Of a stretch of 64,000 nucleotides of DNA, positions 38,086 to 55,238 are shown piece after piece. The stretch covers positions 5,731,337-5,795,336 of the forward strand of contig NC_061065.1 in NCBI RefSeq assembly GCF_021917145.1. Reading direction: 5' to 3'. How positions within the stretch are numbered: the first letter of the stretch is position 1; every line of letters begins with the position of its first letter. This DNA comes from Hypomesus transpacificus. Taxonomy: Eukaryota; Chordata; Actinopteri; Osmeriformes; Osmeridae. The notes below the pieces were generated by a model, which was given only the letters and a program-made list of their open reading frames with translations, was not told the DNA's origin and ran no database searches. A program made the translations under genes and the position numbers.

Positions 38086-38215
38086 AATTTCCACTTACTC
38101 ATACTGGCTCGTGCAAGACATCCTCCTTGGCTGCTTTTGTATATGGTAACCAAGGTAACCCGTTGGCGACATGTTTTCCAGCTCTGTGTAACGGCTCGCT
38201 GTCTTCAGGCTAAAC

Positions 38216-41683
<3,468 letters not shown>

Positions 41684-41711
41684 ATTCATAGTGTTTTGTC
41701 TGTCTTCAGGT

Positions 41712-41717
41712 AATAAA
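41712..41717 (+). terminator. cfap206: cfap206 poly(A) signal AATAAA
   Basis: AATAAA 29 bases after the stop, so the 3' UTR is very short. Confidence 0.7.
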
Positions 41718-42178
41718 GACAAATTTTTACCGATGTCAGTTCTAGTCAATGTTATGATGGTCTGTTTCTATCCTAACAGTTGCCTGGTTACCACCAGGTG
41801 CAGGCTCATGGTCTGCTAGTGATAGAGAGGCAGTTTAATCAGTTTTACCAAACAATGGTGTGGTGTGATGAGGCTGATACCGTAGCTGGAGAAAATTGAC
41901 CGGGAGGGGGCAGAGCTGGTTTTGTGGAAGGAAAGCGCTTACACGCATGATTCGCAAAACGATATTCATGAAGGCGTTGCTAGCGGGTTGTCCTGCTCGC
42001 TGTGTGTTTGCTATTAGCTTGCTGGCTAGTTTGCTGAGCCCAGACGAGACATGGAGGCAACTCGTTCGGTATAACATACGAGACTGGGTGTCATATCCGT
42101 TATATATTGAACTTGAAACCAACCTTAGGTCAGCAGTTGAATTCAACAAACTCCTCAACCACTTTTAAGTGGTTCATC
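41718..42178 (+). promoter_or_regulatory. slc35a1: slc35a1 promoter and 5' UTR region
   Basis: Less than 500 bases separate the cfap206 poly(A) signal from the slc35a1 start codon in the same orientation, so the slc35a1 promoter must lie here or overlap the cfap206 3' end. An open frame at 41896-42168 has no family features and is not called. Confidence 0.45.
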
Positions 42179-44654
42179 ATGGGCATGGCTAACGGTAAGA
42201 ATATTGGCAAACAAATGCTAGCCATCTTAGCTAACTTTAGCTGGCAACATCTGCACGAAATAGTCTGTGGTTTACATATATGGCTTGCTATAAATATTCG
42301 GTCTGACAACGTTAAGATAATGAACACTAGGTGAGTGAACAAAAGGCCCGCTAGAGAATTTACATGGGGTATGTCTTAGTCATATCAACCAGGGCCGTAT
42401 TTACCATTGTAGTGGATCTGTCAATTGACCTGGTACTGACAACAGCAAATTCGTCTGGAAACATGGGCAGTTAGCTAATTTACCATGGGCTGGCTGGTTA
42501 ATTAGTTTGCTACGTAAAGGTACCTAGTACTCATACCAAGTACCATGCCAAGTACTTAAATGAGCTAAATTGAGTTTTATGCCATTTTAAAATGCACGTC
42601 TTCTCTCCGCAGAGCCGGTGAGTGTGGCGTTCAAGCTCTACTGCCTGTCGGTAATGACACTGGTGGCAGCAACTTACACAGTTGCCTTAAGATACACAAG
42701 AACAATTTCATCAACAGAGATGTACTTTTCCACAACAGCAGTATGCATTACGGAAGTGATTAAATTGTTCCTGAGCCTAGGGATGTTGGCCAAGTGAGTG
42801 AAGCTTACTATCTTTTCACTTCGAAAATTGTAATTTCTCCTATGTGGGACTGGACAGATCCATTAATAGGACTTGTACGTTTCTGACAATATAGAGTGCT
42901 GTCTCCTAGCCAAGTATTGTCTGTGAAAGTCCTGTTTGGATTGTGTACCGTAGTCAAACTGTATTTCCCCCCTCACAGAGAGACTGGAACCTTGGGCAGG
43001 ATGAAGACCTCACTGGTGGAGCATGTACTTCAAAGTCCCAGGGAGCTTCTGAAGCTGAGTGTTCCCTCTGTGGTGTATGCCATTCAGAATAACATGGCCT
43101 TCATTGCCCTGAGTAACCTAGATGCAGCTGTGTATCAGGTAACCCCCTTCTCCAGCACCGAACTCACTTATTTGTTCTCTGCCAGTGGCCCCGTTTCATA
43201 TGGCTCATAATGTCCTCCTCCATGTAGGTGACGTATCAGCTGAAGATCCCATGCACAGCCCTGTGCACGGTGCTGATGTTGAATCGCTCCCTCAGCAGGC
43301 TGCAGTGGTTCTCTGTCTTCATGCTCTGTGGAGGCGTCACCTTGGTCCAGTGGAAGCCCGCCGAGGCTACCAAACTCCAGGTAGTGTGGGGGGTAGTGTA
43401 TGGGAGTCAGATGGCTGAGCAGTGAGGCTAGTAGGGCAAGGCACTTCACCCTACTTGCCTTGGGGGGGAATGTGCTTGTACTTACTGTAAGTCGCTCTGG
43501 ATAAGAGCGTCTGCTAAAATGACTAAATGTAAATGTAGTGTAGTAGTCTGAGATGAGTCGACCGGGAATGGACACTTGGTTGTTTACTAGTAGCTTGTGG
43601 ATAGTGTGCAAGAGACAACTAAGACAGACTTGTGTTCTTAACTCCTCAGATCGAGCAAAACCCTTTCCTGGGGTTTATAGCAATCGCGGTTGCCGTAATC
43701 TGCTCTGGGTTTGCAGGTAATGAAAGAATGTATGCCATGTATCAGTGACCTATGCACTTTGTAAAGCTCTCTCTTGGAAGTCGCTTTGGATAAAAGCGTC
43801 TGCTAAATGAATACATGTAAATGTAATGTATATGAGCATGACTGGTTTTGTTTTATTTTAGACTTCCTTAAGAATGTGTTTTTCTTTGTGGTTAAAGGGG
43901 TGTATTTTGAGAAGGTCCTGAAGAGCTCTGACACGTCCCTCTGGGTGCGGAACATCCAAATGTACTTGTCGGGCATTGTGGTCACCCTAGCTGGCGTGTA
44001 CCTGGCAGACGGAGCCCAGGTCATAGAGAAAGGCTTCTTCTTCGGCTATACTCCATGGGTGTGCTTCGTTGTCTGTGAGTCAAATTCCACACTTCAAACC
44101 ATTTACACAATTCAGATGTATTTGTTTTCTACAACGCCTGTGTTTCCCTTAAATATTGTAGCTGTGACCTGTGTGGAAGTGCTGTGCGTTGATGCTGTTT
44201 TGTGATTGTTCCCAACAGTGCTGGCAAGTGTGGGTGGTCTGTACACGTCTGTGGTGGTGAAGTACACTGACAACATCATGAAGGGCTTCTCTGCTGCAGC
44301 TGCCATTGTCCTCTCCACTGTAGCCTCTGTCACCCTGTTTGGGCTGCAAATAAGTAAGTCAGTCAGACACATCAGACACTGGCCATCAATGCCTTTAATG
44401 CCTTCTTAATGGACCTTGTGGTCTTCAGTCTCCAGGAGTACTTGATTGCAGACAGATGTTATCAGTCAGGGTTGAGTGGCTTTCCTGACTAGTAGAATTT
44501 TCTTATTCTTTTTCTTGCAGCCGTTACTTTTGCCACTGGAGCCATGCTAGTATGTGTATCGATATACCTGTATGGACTTCCAAAGCAGGACACCTCCAGG
44601 ATTCCAAAGGCGGACACGGATACGGAGTCCCGACAAAAATTGATAACTGTGTGA
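42179..44654 (+). CDS. slc35a1: CMP-sialic acid transporter
   Basis: Golgi antiporter that imports CMP-sialic acid in exchange for CMP, feeding sialylation of glycoproteins and glycolipids. Eight exons: 42179-42194, 42613-42793, 42979-43138, 43228-43380, 43650-43716, 43898-44074, 44219-44353 and 44521-44654. They give 340 aa (human 337). Exon 1 codes only MGMAN plus one base and was chosen because it joins in phase to [16 protein letters not shown]. The protein is multi-spanning, about ten membrane segments, with long human-identical stretches such as [20 protein letters not shown] and [18 protein letters not shown]. The C-tail is short and cytosolic. Introns 4 and 5 contain SINE tails. It is convergent with rars2, separated by a hAT-like element. 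No canonical AATAAA lies between the stop and that element. Confidence 0.96.
43430..43537 (+). mobile_element. SINE tail fragment (slc35a1 intron 4)
   Basis: Contains gtaagtcgctctggataaga followed by gcgtctgctaaaatgact and an aaatgtaaatgta end, the conserved 3' tail shared by many teleost SINEs and an L2-like LINE. The upstream part (gcacttcaccctacttgcct) may be the SINE body. Left end approximate. Confidence 0.7.
43745..43830 (+). mobile_element. SINE tail fragment (slc35a1 intron 5)
   Basis: A second copy of the same tail (gaagtcgctttggataaaag, then cgtctgctaaatga and atgtaaatgtaatgta). It ends about 70 bases before the exon 6 acceptor. Confidence 0.7.
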
Positions 44655-45184
44655 ACGTAGAGCCTGGAGCTTATCAACACTGTAGCTGCTCATGACAGTC
44701 ATTCCACAGGCCTCTGTCCAGTCAGGACGCTGCTTCCATGGATCATGACACATTTGGTTAATCATTATATCAGAGATGCTGGAGCATAATCAAGGGAATG
44801 GACTTTCAGCACACAGGTGATTTGTGTCTGCATTATCCTTGATGAATATGGAGCAGAGGCGCAAATTATAGTACAAGATCAGCAGTATTTCATTCCCCTC
44901 TTGCTTTTTACTGAGGGAATGCAGTTTTCTTATAAACCTTATGAACCACTGTGTTGGGCAGTGCTGAATCTTCTAGACGATATGCATGTTCTGTTAAACA
45001 TGTTTGATAATGTCCTAGCGGCAACACAGTTCTGTGATTAGTATGTATGTTGTGTTTTTGTCTGTACATGACTAAACTGAATACACAAAAGGCGTTTATA
45101 TAAGACTGTAAATGACACATACCCATGGAAAATGTGGTCTATTTATTTAACATGATCATGTTTGGTTCAAATAAGGCTCTTTAC

Positions 45185-46153
45185 TAGGGATGGGCGAACG
45201 ATGCCTTGTGAAGCTTTGGTGGTTTCTTCCGGATTGTGCCGGCCCAAAGAGCCGAACTATCGGCGCATTGAAATTGAACAGCGTCATCTAGCAGCCGCTA
45301 AAACTGGCTGAATGAGGCGTAGTGGTTGTCTCCGACGGTAGACTACCCTACGTTATTCAATATTTAATTAAGGCTACATGTGTTCATTTTGATCTGCTAT
45401 TAGTTCTCACACATTAAAATGTTGTGATACATCCGTAGGCCTTTAGAATTGTCATTTTCTCACAGTAAAAGTTAAAGAACGTCGTACGAGGGTCCCTGCA
45501 TTGAGGCGCGAACTCAGGATTCCAGATTCGCATGAACAATATGTTGGCGTACAATGCTTTAACCAACTACACCACCGAAGAAATCATTACTTTTTGTTGC
45601 GGGTGGACGGACTTTATACGATATGGTCTTTATATCAATTAAACTAGATAACACCGATTTTTTCTTAACATTTGTGATATGTAGGTCTATTGTGAACTGG
45701 GGGAACTTTATTTTTACAAATTATTATTACTGTTGACAATGTTGACGAATCATCAACATTTGTTTTCTGGGCACTGTATAGACCTACCTAGTCCTATCAT
45801 GTTACGTTTCATTTCAATAAAATAACACAACACAAATGCACGGATTTATAATTATTACTATACGGATTTGGCTAAATAATAATGACTGATGGAAGAAACT
45901 CTAGCGATGCCTGGTGCTGCTTCTCTGACAATGTGAGATTTGTCTTTAACAAGAAGCGGTGGCTTCGTTCCTTCCATGGCTCTGGTTCAGAAGAGCGGCA
46001 AAACTTCGAACCAGTTCGTGAGGTTTGAAGCATTGAATGTCATCTGTCACGTGGTTTCGTAATTTAATACAAGCTCCAAAACACTTTCGAAACTGTGCGT
46101 ATTGGTTTTGCGACACAAGCATTGATGCGTCAGTGCCATACGTCCCATCCCTA
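45185..46153. mobile_element. hAT-like non-autonomous DNA transposon with perfect 8-bp TSD
   Basis: The element is 969 bp, starts TAGGGATGGG and ends with its reverse complement CCCATCCCTA (10-bp terminal inverted repeats). It is flanked on both sides by the identical octamer ctctttac (45177-45184 and 46154-46161). An 8-bp target duplication with TAGGG/CAGGG-type ends is characteristic of the hAT superfamily. There is no transposase frame, so it is non-autonomous. It lies between the convergent slc35a1 and rars2 genes, 65 bases past the rars2 stop. It supplies candidate poly(A) signals on both strands: plus ATTAAA 45413-45418 and AATAAA 45816-45821; minus ATTAAA 46063-46068 and AATAAA 45707-45712. 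An internal tRNA-like stretch lies near 45500-45580. Confidence 0.85.
45500..45580 (-). other. tRNA-like relic inside the hAT-like element
   Basis: On the minus strand, GGTGGTGTAGTTGGTTAAAG looks like a tRNA D-arm/box A, and about 45 bases later CTGAGTTCGCGCC looks like a T-arm/box B. I cannot fold a proper acceptor stem or clean anticodon arm, so this is more likely a SINE-type or captured pol III promoter remnant than a working tRNA. Confidence 0.4.
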
Positions 46154-46225
46154 CTCTTTACATGTATTTACATTACACAACAGAGACAACTTGCATACAG
46201 AGTTGTTTGTACACTTCAATGTTAG

Positions 46226-49200
46226 CTACATTTTCTTTACCGGTGTCATACCCAGGACCCTCATCCCGCTGGCCAGGACAGAGCAGATCCCGATAAACAG
46301 CCTCAACCTTGCCTGGAAAGGAAACATTTTAGCCATTTCCATGTTTGCAACATTTTACTGCTCTTCTGCAGCAATCAGTTCTACTTAGAGACAAATATTT
46401 GGGTTGTAAATATGTTCTGACCAAGGTGTGGCTTGTTACCTGGGCAACATTTTGAGTTCTTTCCCCCACCTGAAGCTCCCTGTGAGCAGAGCCGGCCAGG
46501 TGACTGAGGGAGGGAATGCGTATTTAATTCACAGCATCATTCAGACTAAGCCAGGGCTTTCAAAGAAACTTCACCGTCTAGTACTTACCATAGTGTCAGG
46601 AGAAAGTTGACAACATGTTTGGGCTGCAGATCCTGTGAAGCCTGGTATAGAACCTCGTCATAGCTGGAAGCACATACAAATCCTGTTACATTATGGGATC
46701 ACACCAAACACGGCTTGAGCACACATACAGTGGTTGTGTGTGCTTATTAGGAAACACAATGTGCTTGTGTACCGAAGGAGGTGCTGGAACACTGCAATGC
46801 TCCTTGGCTCCAGTAGAAGTGACGGATCACAGGCACCTCCGGCCCCATCTCCATATCTCTGAATCAAACTGGAAAGACAATGGCTTTTTCCCCACCCTTT
46901 ACATACAGTTTATAATGACAGCTGTTGGAGATGAGAGATTGTGATCACCCACCTGCAAAGGCGTGCATGAGTGTATTGAAGAAACACCCCTGTGTCACCG
47001 TGTGCTTGAAGCATCCTGTCCCAGTCAAACGTATAATCTGATGTCAGGGGTCCTTTAAAGTCCTGAGAAAACGGAATTATTGAACTATCATATGTTAGCT
47101 AATCATTAGCACATGAACAATCATGGATGGTGTATATAGGCTTCCCTGCAGTGTTGTTACCTGAACTATAAGAGCACTTATTCCAACTTTTTCAGCTGTA
47201 TTCTCTGGATCGTCCAGTTGCTTGGTGGCTGTGGGCAACATTTGGAAGTTTTAATCTTCCACACACACACACCATTTCAAGGGTTGCTATACATCCCTAT
47301 CACAAAACGAGTGTTTCCCAACCCTGGTTCTCGGGACCCCCTGCCCTGCACGTTTTAGATGTTTCCCTGCTCCAGCACACCTGATTCAAATGAATGGGCC
47401 GTTGAATCAAGTGTGTTGGAGCAGGGAAACGTCTAGAACATGCTGGGCAGGTGAACCCCTAGGACCAGGGTTGGGAAAAGCTGCTGTAAACATGTGATGT
47501 TCTCACTCTTGGACAGGCTCATGTTCTTCAGCATCCTGCTCCGGGCCTCATCCAGCACATCCTCCAGGAACACGACTTCTCCACGCCTCGTTTTCATCCC
47601 CTGTATCAGGCCGAACCCCACGTGGCGACACCTGCCCCCGCCAGGGAAAAAGACATCCTGTGTGAGGCTTACAGTTTTCAATAAAGATGTCTGTAAGAGG
47701 TTACAGGTTATGTGTGGAATTCTGTACCTCTCAGCCCATGGGTGCCCCATAGTCGATAGGATCTGGAACAGTTGCTGGAAATGTGTTTCTTGACTTTTGT
47801 CTGTCTTGAAAGATATCAGTGTTCCAGGTGAACATGCATGTCCAATTCGTATTCGGTATTTTTTTTTTTTAAGGTTTGAGCAGATCAATTGTATCATCCT
47901 TACCACATATATCATCTCATCAAAGTGATAATTTTCTTTTCGATTTATGGCTGCAGCAATATCTCTAAAAGTGAAGAACATAAGGGGTAATTAAAGGACA
48001 AGCTTTCCAATGAATCTCATAATATTTCAAACAATGATTTTCCATTAATACCAGCTGAGCAGAACTATAGTCGGCAGGCATTGCTGACCTGGTGATATAG
48101 AGAGAAGTCCCATCACTGCGAAGGACGGTAGCATATCTGGACATGTCTCCAGATGGGGAGAGATCCACCACATTCGTACCTCTCCTATCGGTAGGAGAAA
48201 GAAACACCAGGACACAGGTCCTATCACACAGCCCTTAATCAAACACACAGAGATACTGGTTTGATCTCCCTGCTATTGACCTAGGTCTATGTACACTATG
48301 TTTATGCTGATAATGCTGTCTTTATGACATACTCAGTAGTTTTCAAAAGGCCTTGGGTCTGGAGCTGCTGCACTACCTCCCGGGCTTGTTCCTGATGAAA
48401 AGACTCCCCAGAGTAGACGTCAAACTGGACCCCAAGACGCTGTTGGCCAAGTCATCACACCCAACATTTACATTCATCTAACATCTGTTTGTTTTACAAA
48501 CCAGGGTGCGCTTCAGTTACCAGCACTGTTAACATATAAACGTTTAACAATGTCTGTTAGCGCTAACAGAAACTTGTATCCAGGGCTTGTTGGTGACCAA
48601 TCAGTGACTCAGTACCTTGTACACCTTCTGGTACTCCTCCACTGTGATCTCTCTGAACTGTTGCCATAGTGACAAGGCCGGGTGCTCATGTTTTTCCAGC
48701 TGCCTGAAAAATGTTCTGGCAGCCTGGGATATGTCATCACAGGTCTCCGCTTCTCTGTTCACCTGAACATAGACCTGGAGCCAACACAACTTGTCTTTAA
48801 GAGGAGCAAGCAAACCAGGAGTTTACACTAATCTTCATGAACAATACTTGATAAAAAAGTGGATATAAACTTACGTCAAAAAGGTGCTGTAAGGGATTCT
48901 TTTTCAATTGTTCCTGACAACCAAAACGCTGATATCCAACACCTAGCATTCCTGAAATCCAAGGGTAAGAATGATTCCTGAAACCCAGGAACTCAACAGA
49001 CTCAAATTGACAGAATCAGAATCTTGAAGATGGAGGGTTACTCATTTTTTCATGACTCACCAAACTGCATGCCCCAGTCTCCTAGGTAGTTCACTCTTAT
49101 GACATCATTTCCCAATGATGCTTTTAGATTGGCAATAAAGTTACCTAAAAAAAAAGACAAAATGACAGTCACGAAATGTAAAATTCCTAAACCTCTGCCT

Positions 49201-50516
49201 GTATCTTTTCTGCCCCCTGGTGACTTGTGTGACTGGTGAAAATAATAATTCAATGTTATTATAAATCTCACCAATCATTGTAGAACGCAGATGCCCCGCA
49301 TGAAACTTTTTTGCTATATTTGGAGAACTGCACAAATGTAGGAGGTTAATGTGACACAGCTTTCAGAAATACAAATCTAGATTTTTAAATTCTACATTTT
49401 TAAGACCTTACCTAAATTCCACCAAAGTTGTTCCTTTTTCAAGGCTAGCAAAAAGTTCACTTTTTGCACCAAACCTAAAATCTCTCTCTCCCAACTGCTG
49501 CAATATTTTCTGTGGGTAATTTTTTTTTAAGGAATTAAATTTCACATTTTACAAATGCAAGTAGATAACACAAACTACAACAGAGAGACAAACTACTGGT
49601 GTTAATGTTAAATTAAAAGATTTGTTCACCTCTACCAGGACTTTCCGGCTGAGTTTAAAGTTGATAACTCCACGTCCAGCAGATATCTCTTCCACCACAC
49701 TGTCTTGCTCCAACTAATGGAAAACACATTGTGCTTGGAAATATGTCAAAGAAATTGAGGCAAGCACACTCAACAATATAACATAAAAATTAATTATGAC
49801 TGCAGGTGCTCAATGATAACATGACCCGCCTACCAGAGATGGGAAGTAACAAAGTACAAATACTTAGTTACTGTACTTAAGTAGATCTTTCTGGTATCAG
49901 TACTTCACTATTTTTCTGACAACCTTTTCCTAAAACACTCAAACAGGTAGTAGTAATGACTTCTTTTTACGTCAGAGCCTAAACTTCTTTATTATAACTT
50001 GGGTGAAAAAGTGTAGCCAGTACTTTTACCAGAGTTTTAACATGAGTATCTGTAATTTAACTTGAGTGAAGTATGTGTGTACTTTTGCAATCTCTGCCAC
50101 CCACCTCTTTGGCCAGGGCCTCTGTCTGTGACTGGATGTCTCCTTTGGGTGAGATGACTCCATTTTTTATTAAGGTGCTCACCGAGAGCCTGAAATCTGG
50201 AGACAAACTGAGGACCGGTTCAAGTACCAAATTAAAACCAACACAGACAATGCAGCCAACAGAATGTGTGACAATGGTGCAGCAAGATAAACACAGAAGA
50301 CACACACACTTAACTGTTTCTTTGAGACTGGAACTGCAGAGAGAGCTCCTATGAATACTTCTTCGGACTGTCCCAAAATCCTTGACAGCTAAAGTGTAAA
50401 AAATTAAACACCCTTTTAGCTTTTCATGTCATGAAAATTCGTATCACTACCCACCACGACGAGACAGAAAAACATTTTACCTTCGATGCAATACTCCTTC
50501 TAAAGAAAGACGCCAT
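46226..50516 (-). CDS. rars2: Mitochondrial arginyl-tRNA synthetase
   Basis: Class I enzyme that charges mitochondrial tRNA-Arg with arginine using ATP; nuclear-encoded matrix protein. Twenty exons, as in human, in transcript order: 50481-50516, 50315-50388, 50105-50189, 49630-49713, 49412-49509, 49272-49327, 49061-49144, 48875-48951, 48616-48774, 48333-48439, 48089-48184, 47904-47964, 47728-47804, 47507-47631, 47161-47228, 46953-47062, 46773-46868, 46589-46663, 46440-46503, 46226-46312. All phases agree: 572 aa (human 578). The start [12 protein letters not shown] is Arg/Ser-rich, as expected of a mitochondrial presequence. The HIGH-type motif is HAGH at residues 135-138. Conserved [27 protein letters not shown] and GMKTRRGE follow; the end is GMTPVKKM. 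Acceptors of exons 17 and 19 were chosen over nearer AGs by similarity. Mobile elements sit in introns 3 and 14. Confidence 0.94.
47308..47485. mobile_element. Palindromic MITE (rars2 intron 14)
   Basis: A near-perfect long inverted repeat. The left arm reads gtgtttcccaaccctggttc, then gtttccctgctcc and cctgattcaaatgaatgg. The right arm returns gaatcaagtgtgttggagca, gggaaac, and ccagggttgggaaa. It matches, from memory, a hAT-type MITE common in teleosts. Exact ends and target duplication are uncertain. It ends about 20 bases from the exon 14 donor. Confidence 0.75.
49834..50096. mobile_element. MITE-like repeat, second copy, in rars2 intron 3
   Basis: About 263 bp starting cagagatggg and ending aatctctg, with 7-base inverted ends (CAGAGAT/ATCTCTG). 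It is flanked by ccgcctac (49826-49833) and ccacccac (50097-50104), alike at 6 of 8 positions, so probably a decayed hAT-type target duplication. The interior repeats agtaacaaagtacaaatact and related 'acttgagta' stretches and shares blocks with 37928-38085. Its right flank is the 5' splice site of rars2 exon 3. Confidence 0.65.
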
Positions 50517-51191
50517 ACGCTCACATCGACATCAAAGTTGCATGATAATAAGCTCTATTATTGGATTATACAATGATGTTTAATACATTCAGTCACGCTG
50601 GCTGTTGATGACATTCAGCACACTTCCTTCTTGATTGACCTATGAACTCTTACGTATCATCCAATTGAATTACAAGGTGCCGAATACGTCATGTGCGGTT
50701 TATGTTTTTTATTTTATGCAAGTTAACATAGCATGAGAAAGGTTTATAGTCTAAACTGCATGATTTACACATTGATTCAAATACTGACAGTATTTAATTA
50801 TCAGTAAGAGAATATTTATGTGCAGGTTATCTCGATACTACCCAACGTCGCCGCGCGGCGTCATCAGTTTTTACTTGTGATCGTGTTGTTCATTGCAACG
50901 CTTCAGACAAGTAGCGTTTTTTGAGTGCCTGGTGTTCTTACGTCTTAAGCTTACCTTAAGTTGCCGTGAACGACTCATCACTTTCTGTGATGGTTTACTA
51001 CACACTGAGCCACAAATGTAACTCATACCGCCCTCTTTCCATTTTAAGGACGCCATTTGCAGTGTTAATATTGTAGTCCTTCACTTATATAGTTTATTCA
51101 AACAAATGTTTACAATACATTGAGATGTTTCTATTCATTGGCATAAAGGCACGTTTAACAAATAATGAAACTTGACCTTTGAATTGAAACT
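50517..51191. other. Spacer between rars2 5' end and akirin2 3' end
   Basis: Holds the rars2 promoter (right next to 50517) and otherwise no gene. In human, ORC3 starts head to head with RARS2 here. No ORC3-like frame is present in these 675 bases, nor elsewhere in the window as far as I can see. A small CG-rich patch (cgtcgccgcgcggcgtc) occurs near 50847-50863. Confidence 0.6.
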
Positions 51192-51197
51192 TTTATT
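51192..51197 (-). terminator. akirin2: akirin2 candidate poly(A) signal
   Basis: Minus-strand AATAAA (tttatt on plus), about 720 bases past the akirin2 stop. Confidence 0.5.
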
Positions 51198-51912
51198 TGT
51201 TTTCTTTTCCCAACCAATGCCCCATTAACTACATAGTCGATAAAATAAACAGAATAAACATGAGCAAAACATTAAGAATAATTCAATTGCGATTAAAAGG
51301 TAATTAAAACTGGAGACATGTCAAACCCAAAATACACAATGTACACAAGGCATTTACCAGTGCAACCCACACATTGCTGACAAGAGCCATGGTGTCCTAT
51401 TCCTGGAAACCAGTCCAGAGGCTTCCTGTGTGTCATTGTATCATCCACTCTTATCGAGTGATCCTTCCCTTCTTACAGACAATCTTAGAGATACAGGTTC
51501 ATTTGTAGAGATTATATCAACCCTGCAGCAGAGCAATATATTACTGGGAAAACTTTAAAATGTATGGTGGCAAAGATGGAAATGGCTAGTCACTTTGTAA
51601 GTGGCATCATGAAGAAGCCAAATAAATATCACAACAGAAATGAAAAACACAGGAGGCCACTGGTAAAGTAGTAGGTTGCAGAGGTCCATATAGGTACAGA
51701 TGCCAGGAATCCCTCCAAACACCCGTTGAAAGGAGAACATGGTTGCCACTGGCAGAAGCTTGAGGCAACTTGTGCCCCCAAACAGGAGATATGGCACAGC
51801 TACAAGTCCAATAGACCCACTGGTCTGGAGACAAGGTTTTACAAGAATCAGATGGGGGGAGCTTGCAGCAGTAAAATGGGAAACAGGTATTCCACAAAGA
51901 ATCAAGTCTGGC

Positions 51913-53591
<1,679 letters not shown>

Positions 53592-55238
53592 TCCTATAAT
53601 AACCGAATATCGGTCTGAAAATTAGATAAAGATGTAGCTAGTTCTTAGTACAACCAGAACTGTCCCTTTGATCGGGGCCCTCCACTGGCTTTCTTTTCAC
53701 TGACTATTCTCACGGGAAGATTTTGGTCGGTAATAAATGGCTTTGTTCTTTGCCTCTTGTGACTTCTTATCATTCAAAATAACGACGATACGAACAATAA
53801 ATGTTCACTGGTCTTCTCTGAACGGGTCCGGACGTTTTAAATATCTCACAAAATCAGATGATAACGGATTTCACACTGGTACACACCGTCGGCGTCGTCA
53901 ACACTTCTTTATTCTTTCTATATGGAAACCAACATGGCGTCAAAACAACGCAAATCTACTGTCAGGAGCCAGTGAGCATGCGCAAAATTATTGATCCCGA
54001 CGGTACTTGTAGTCTCTTTTGGTGGTTGTTTCCGTTCGCTTTTAGCAAAGGTTGTCTGTTTTGCACTACAATCCCCAGACAAACAAAAACAATTTTAAAC
54101 ACCCTCTCAATTTAAATGTCCCACGTTTGAAAATAATTACAGGAATTTGAAAAAAGCCATTTGGTTTCAGCCAGGTGGGAAACAAAAACTGCATTTGAAG
54201 TATATTAGGCCGTATTCTACCTAGGGTATGATAGGCCTATGCCATGTGTTTTAACAGGAAGCGACTTCTTACCGGTCTTGTTCGCTTTTATTAAGTTTGT
54301 AGGCTACATTTGTTGCACATTATTTAAAACCAGATTGCCGATAATGATGATTCTTTGTTCATCTTCAAATCGGACTAGATTACTTGTTATATAATATGCA
54401 GCGTGTTGAATTTACACCACAATAATAAGTAGCTTAATAAAATGACAAGTGCATCAACTGAATTCTTGAAGACTACATTAGATAGTTTCAGTTGGTCCCA
54501 AAAAATGTATGCTTGTGAATTAGTCGGACCACCACTACTCATATAATCCTTCAGGGGAGACATTGTTTTGTCTTACTTTTGAAGGTGCGCGGGGTGTCCA
54601 AGTTTGTCCCTGTTTAGGATATTTAGATTGCAAGTGTAAATGTAAGTCATATATGTCACAGTTGCTTGCTTTTAGTTGTGGCTTATGCAGTATTATTTAC
54701 CAGTCATTAAATCCACAACATGAACCAGCTTTGACTTTATTAAAAGCTTGGGAACAGTACATTGCGATACCAAAAACACGTTTCATTTCATGTTTTTTTT
54801 TCACAAACTTATCAGAGGCCACCACAGTACAGAAGCCACTTGACAGATGATTTGATCTTCAACACTCAACACTACAAAAGGCAGCAAAGCGCACTGGTTA
54901 ACAGCTGTCTGAATAGTTTTAACACCGATAAATGTCTATAACAATTGTGCTAACTGAGTGATCTTTCTTTAATAAAAGTCCTATATAATGTAATTGAAAT
55001 TGACATTTTCATCAACATTTTTAAGAGGATAAGGTTTCCATACAATCCATACACAATATAAGATCCATCGCATCAGTCAGAATGTCCATTCCACCTTCCA
55101 TTCTAAACAGGTTTATCATTAGAACAGAAACTATAGTTATAATGTTCACCTGCCCCTCTGTATCCCATATTCTCAAATGGGAAAGAAAATTACTGTAATA
55201 CTTTAACATTGAAATAAAATGTGAAGATTGAAAATGTT
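53592..55238. other. akirin2 promoter side and akirin2-cnr1 spacer
   Basis: The first few hundred bases upstream of akirin2 should hold its 5' UTR and promoter. The rest, to the cnr1 3' end, shows no coding sequence. SPACA1, which lies between AKIRIN2 and CNR1 in human, is not seen. Confidence 0.55.

Noticed and set aside
41896-42168. 90-codon frame just before slc35a1
   Set aside because: Ends before the slc35a1 ATG, shows no signal peptide or family motif; likely 5' UTR or promoter sequence.
46841-46861. Nearer acceptor (gattcag) for rars2 exon 17
   Set aside because: It shifts the frame away from the human-like sequence; the acceptor ctttccag just upstream keeps phase and similarity.
53737-54115. 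Two overlapping 85-codon frames upstream of akirin2
   Set aside because: No recognisable family, no splice-linked continuation; AT-rich promoter-side sequence.
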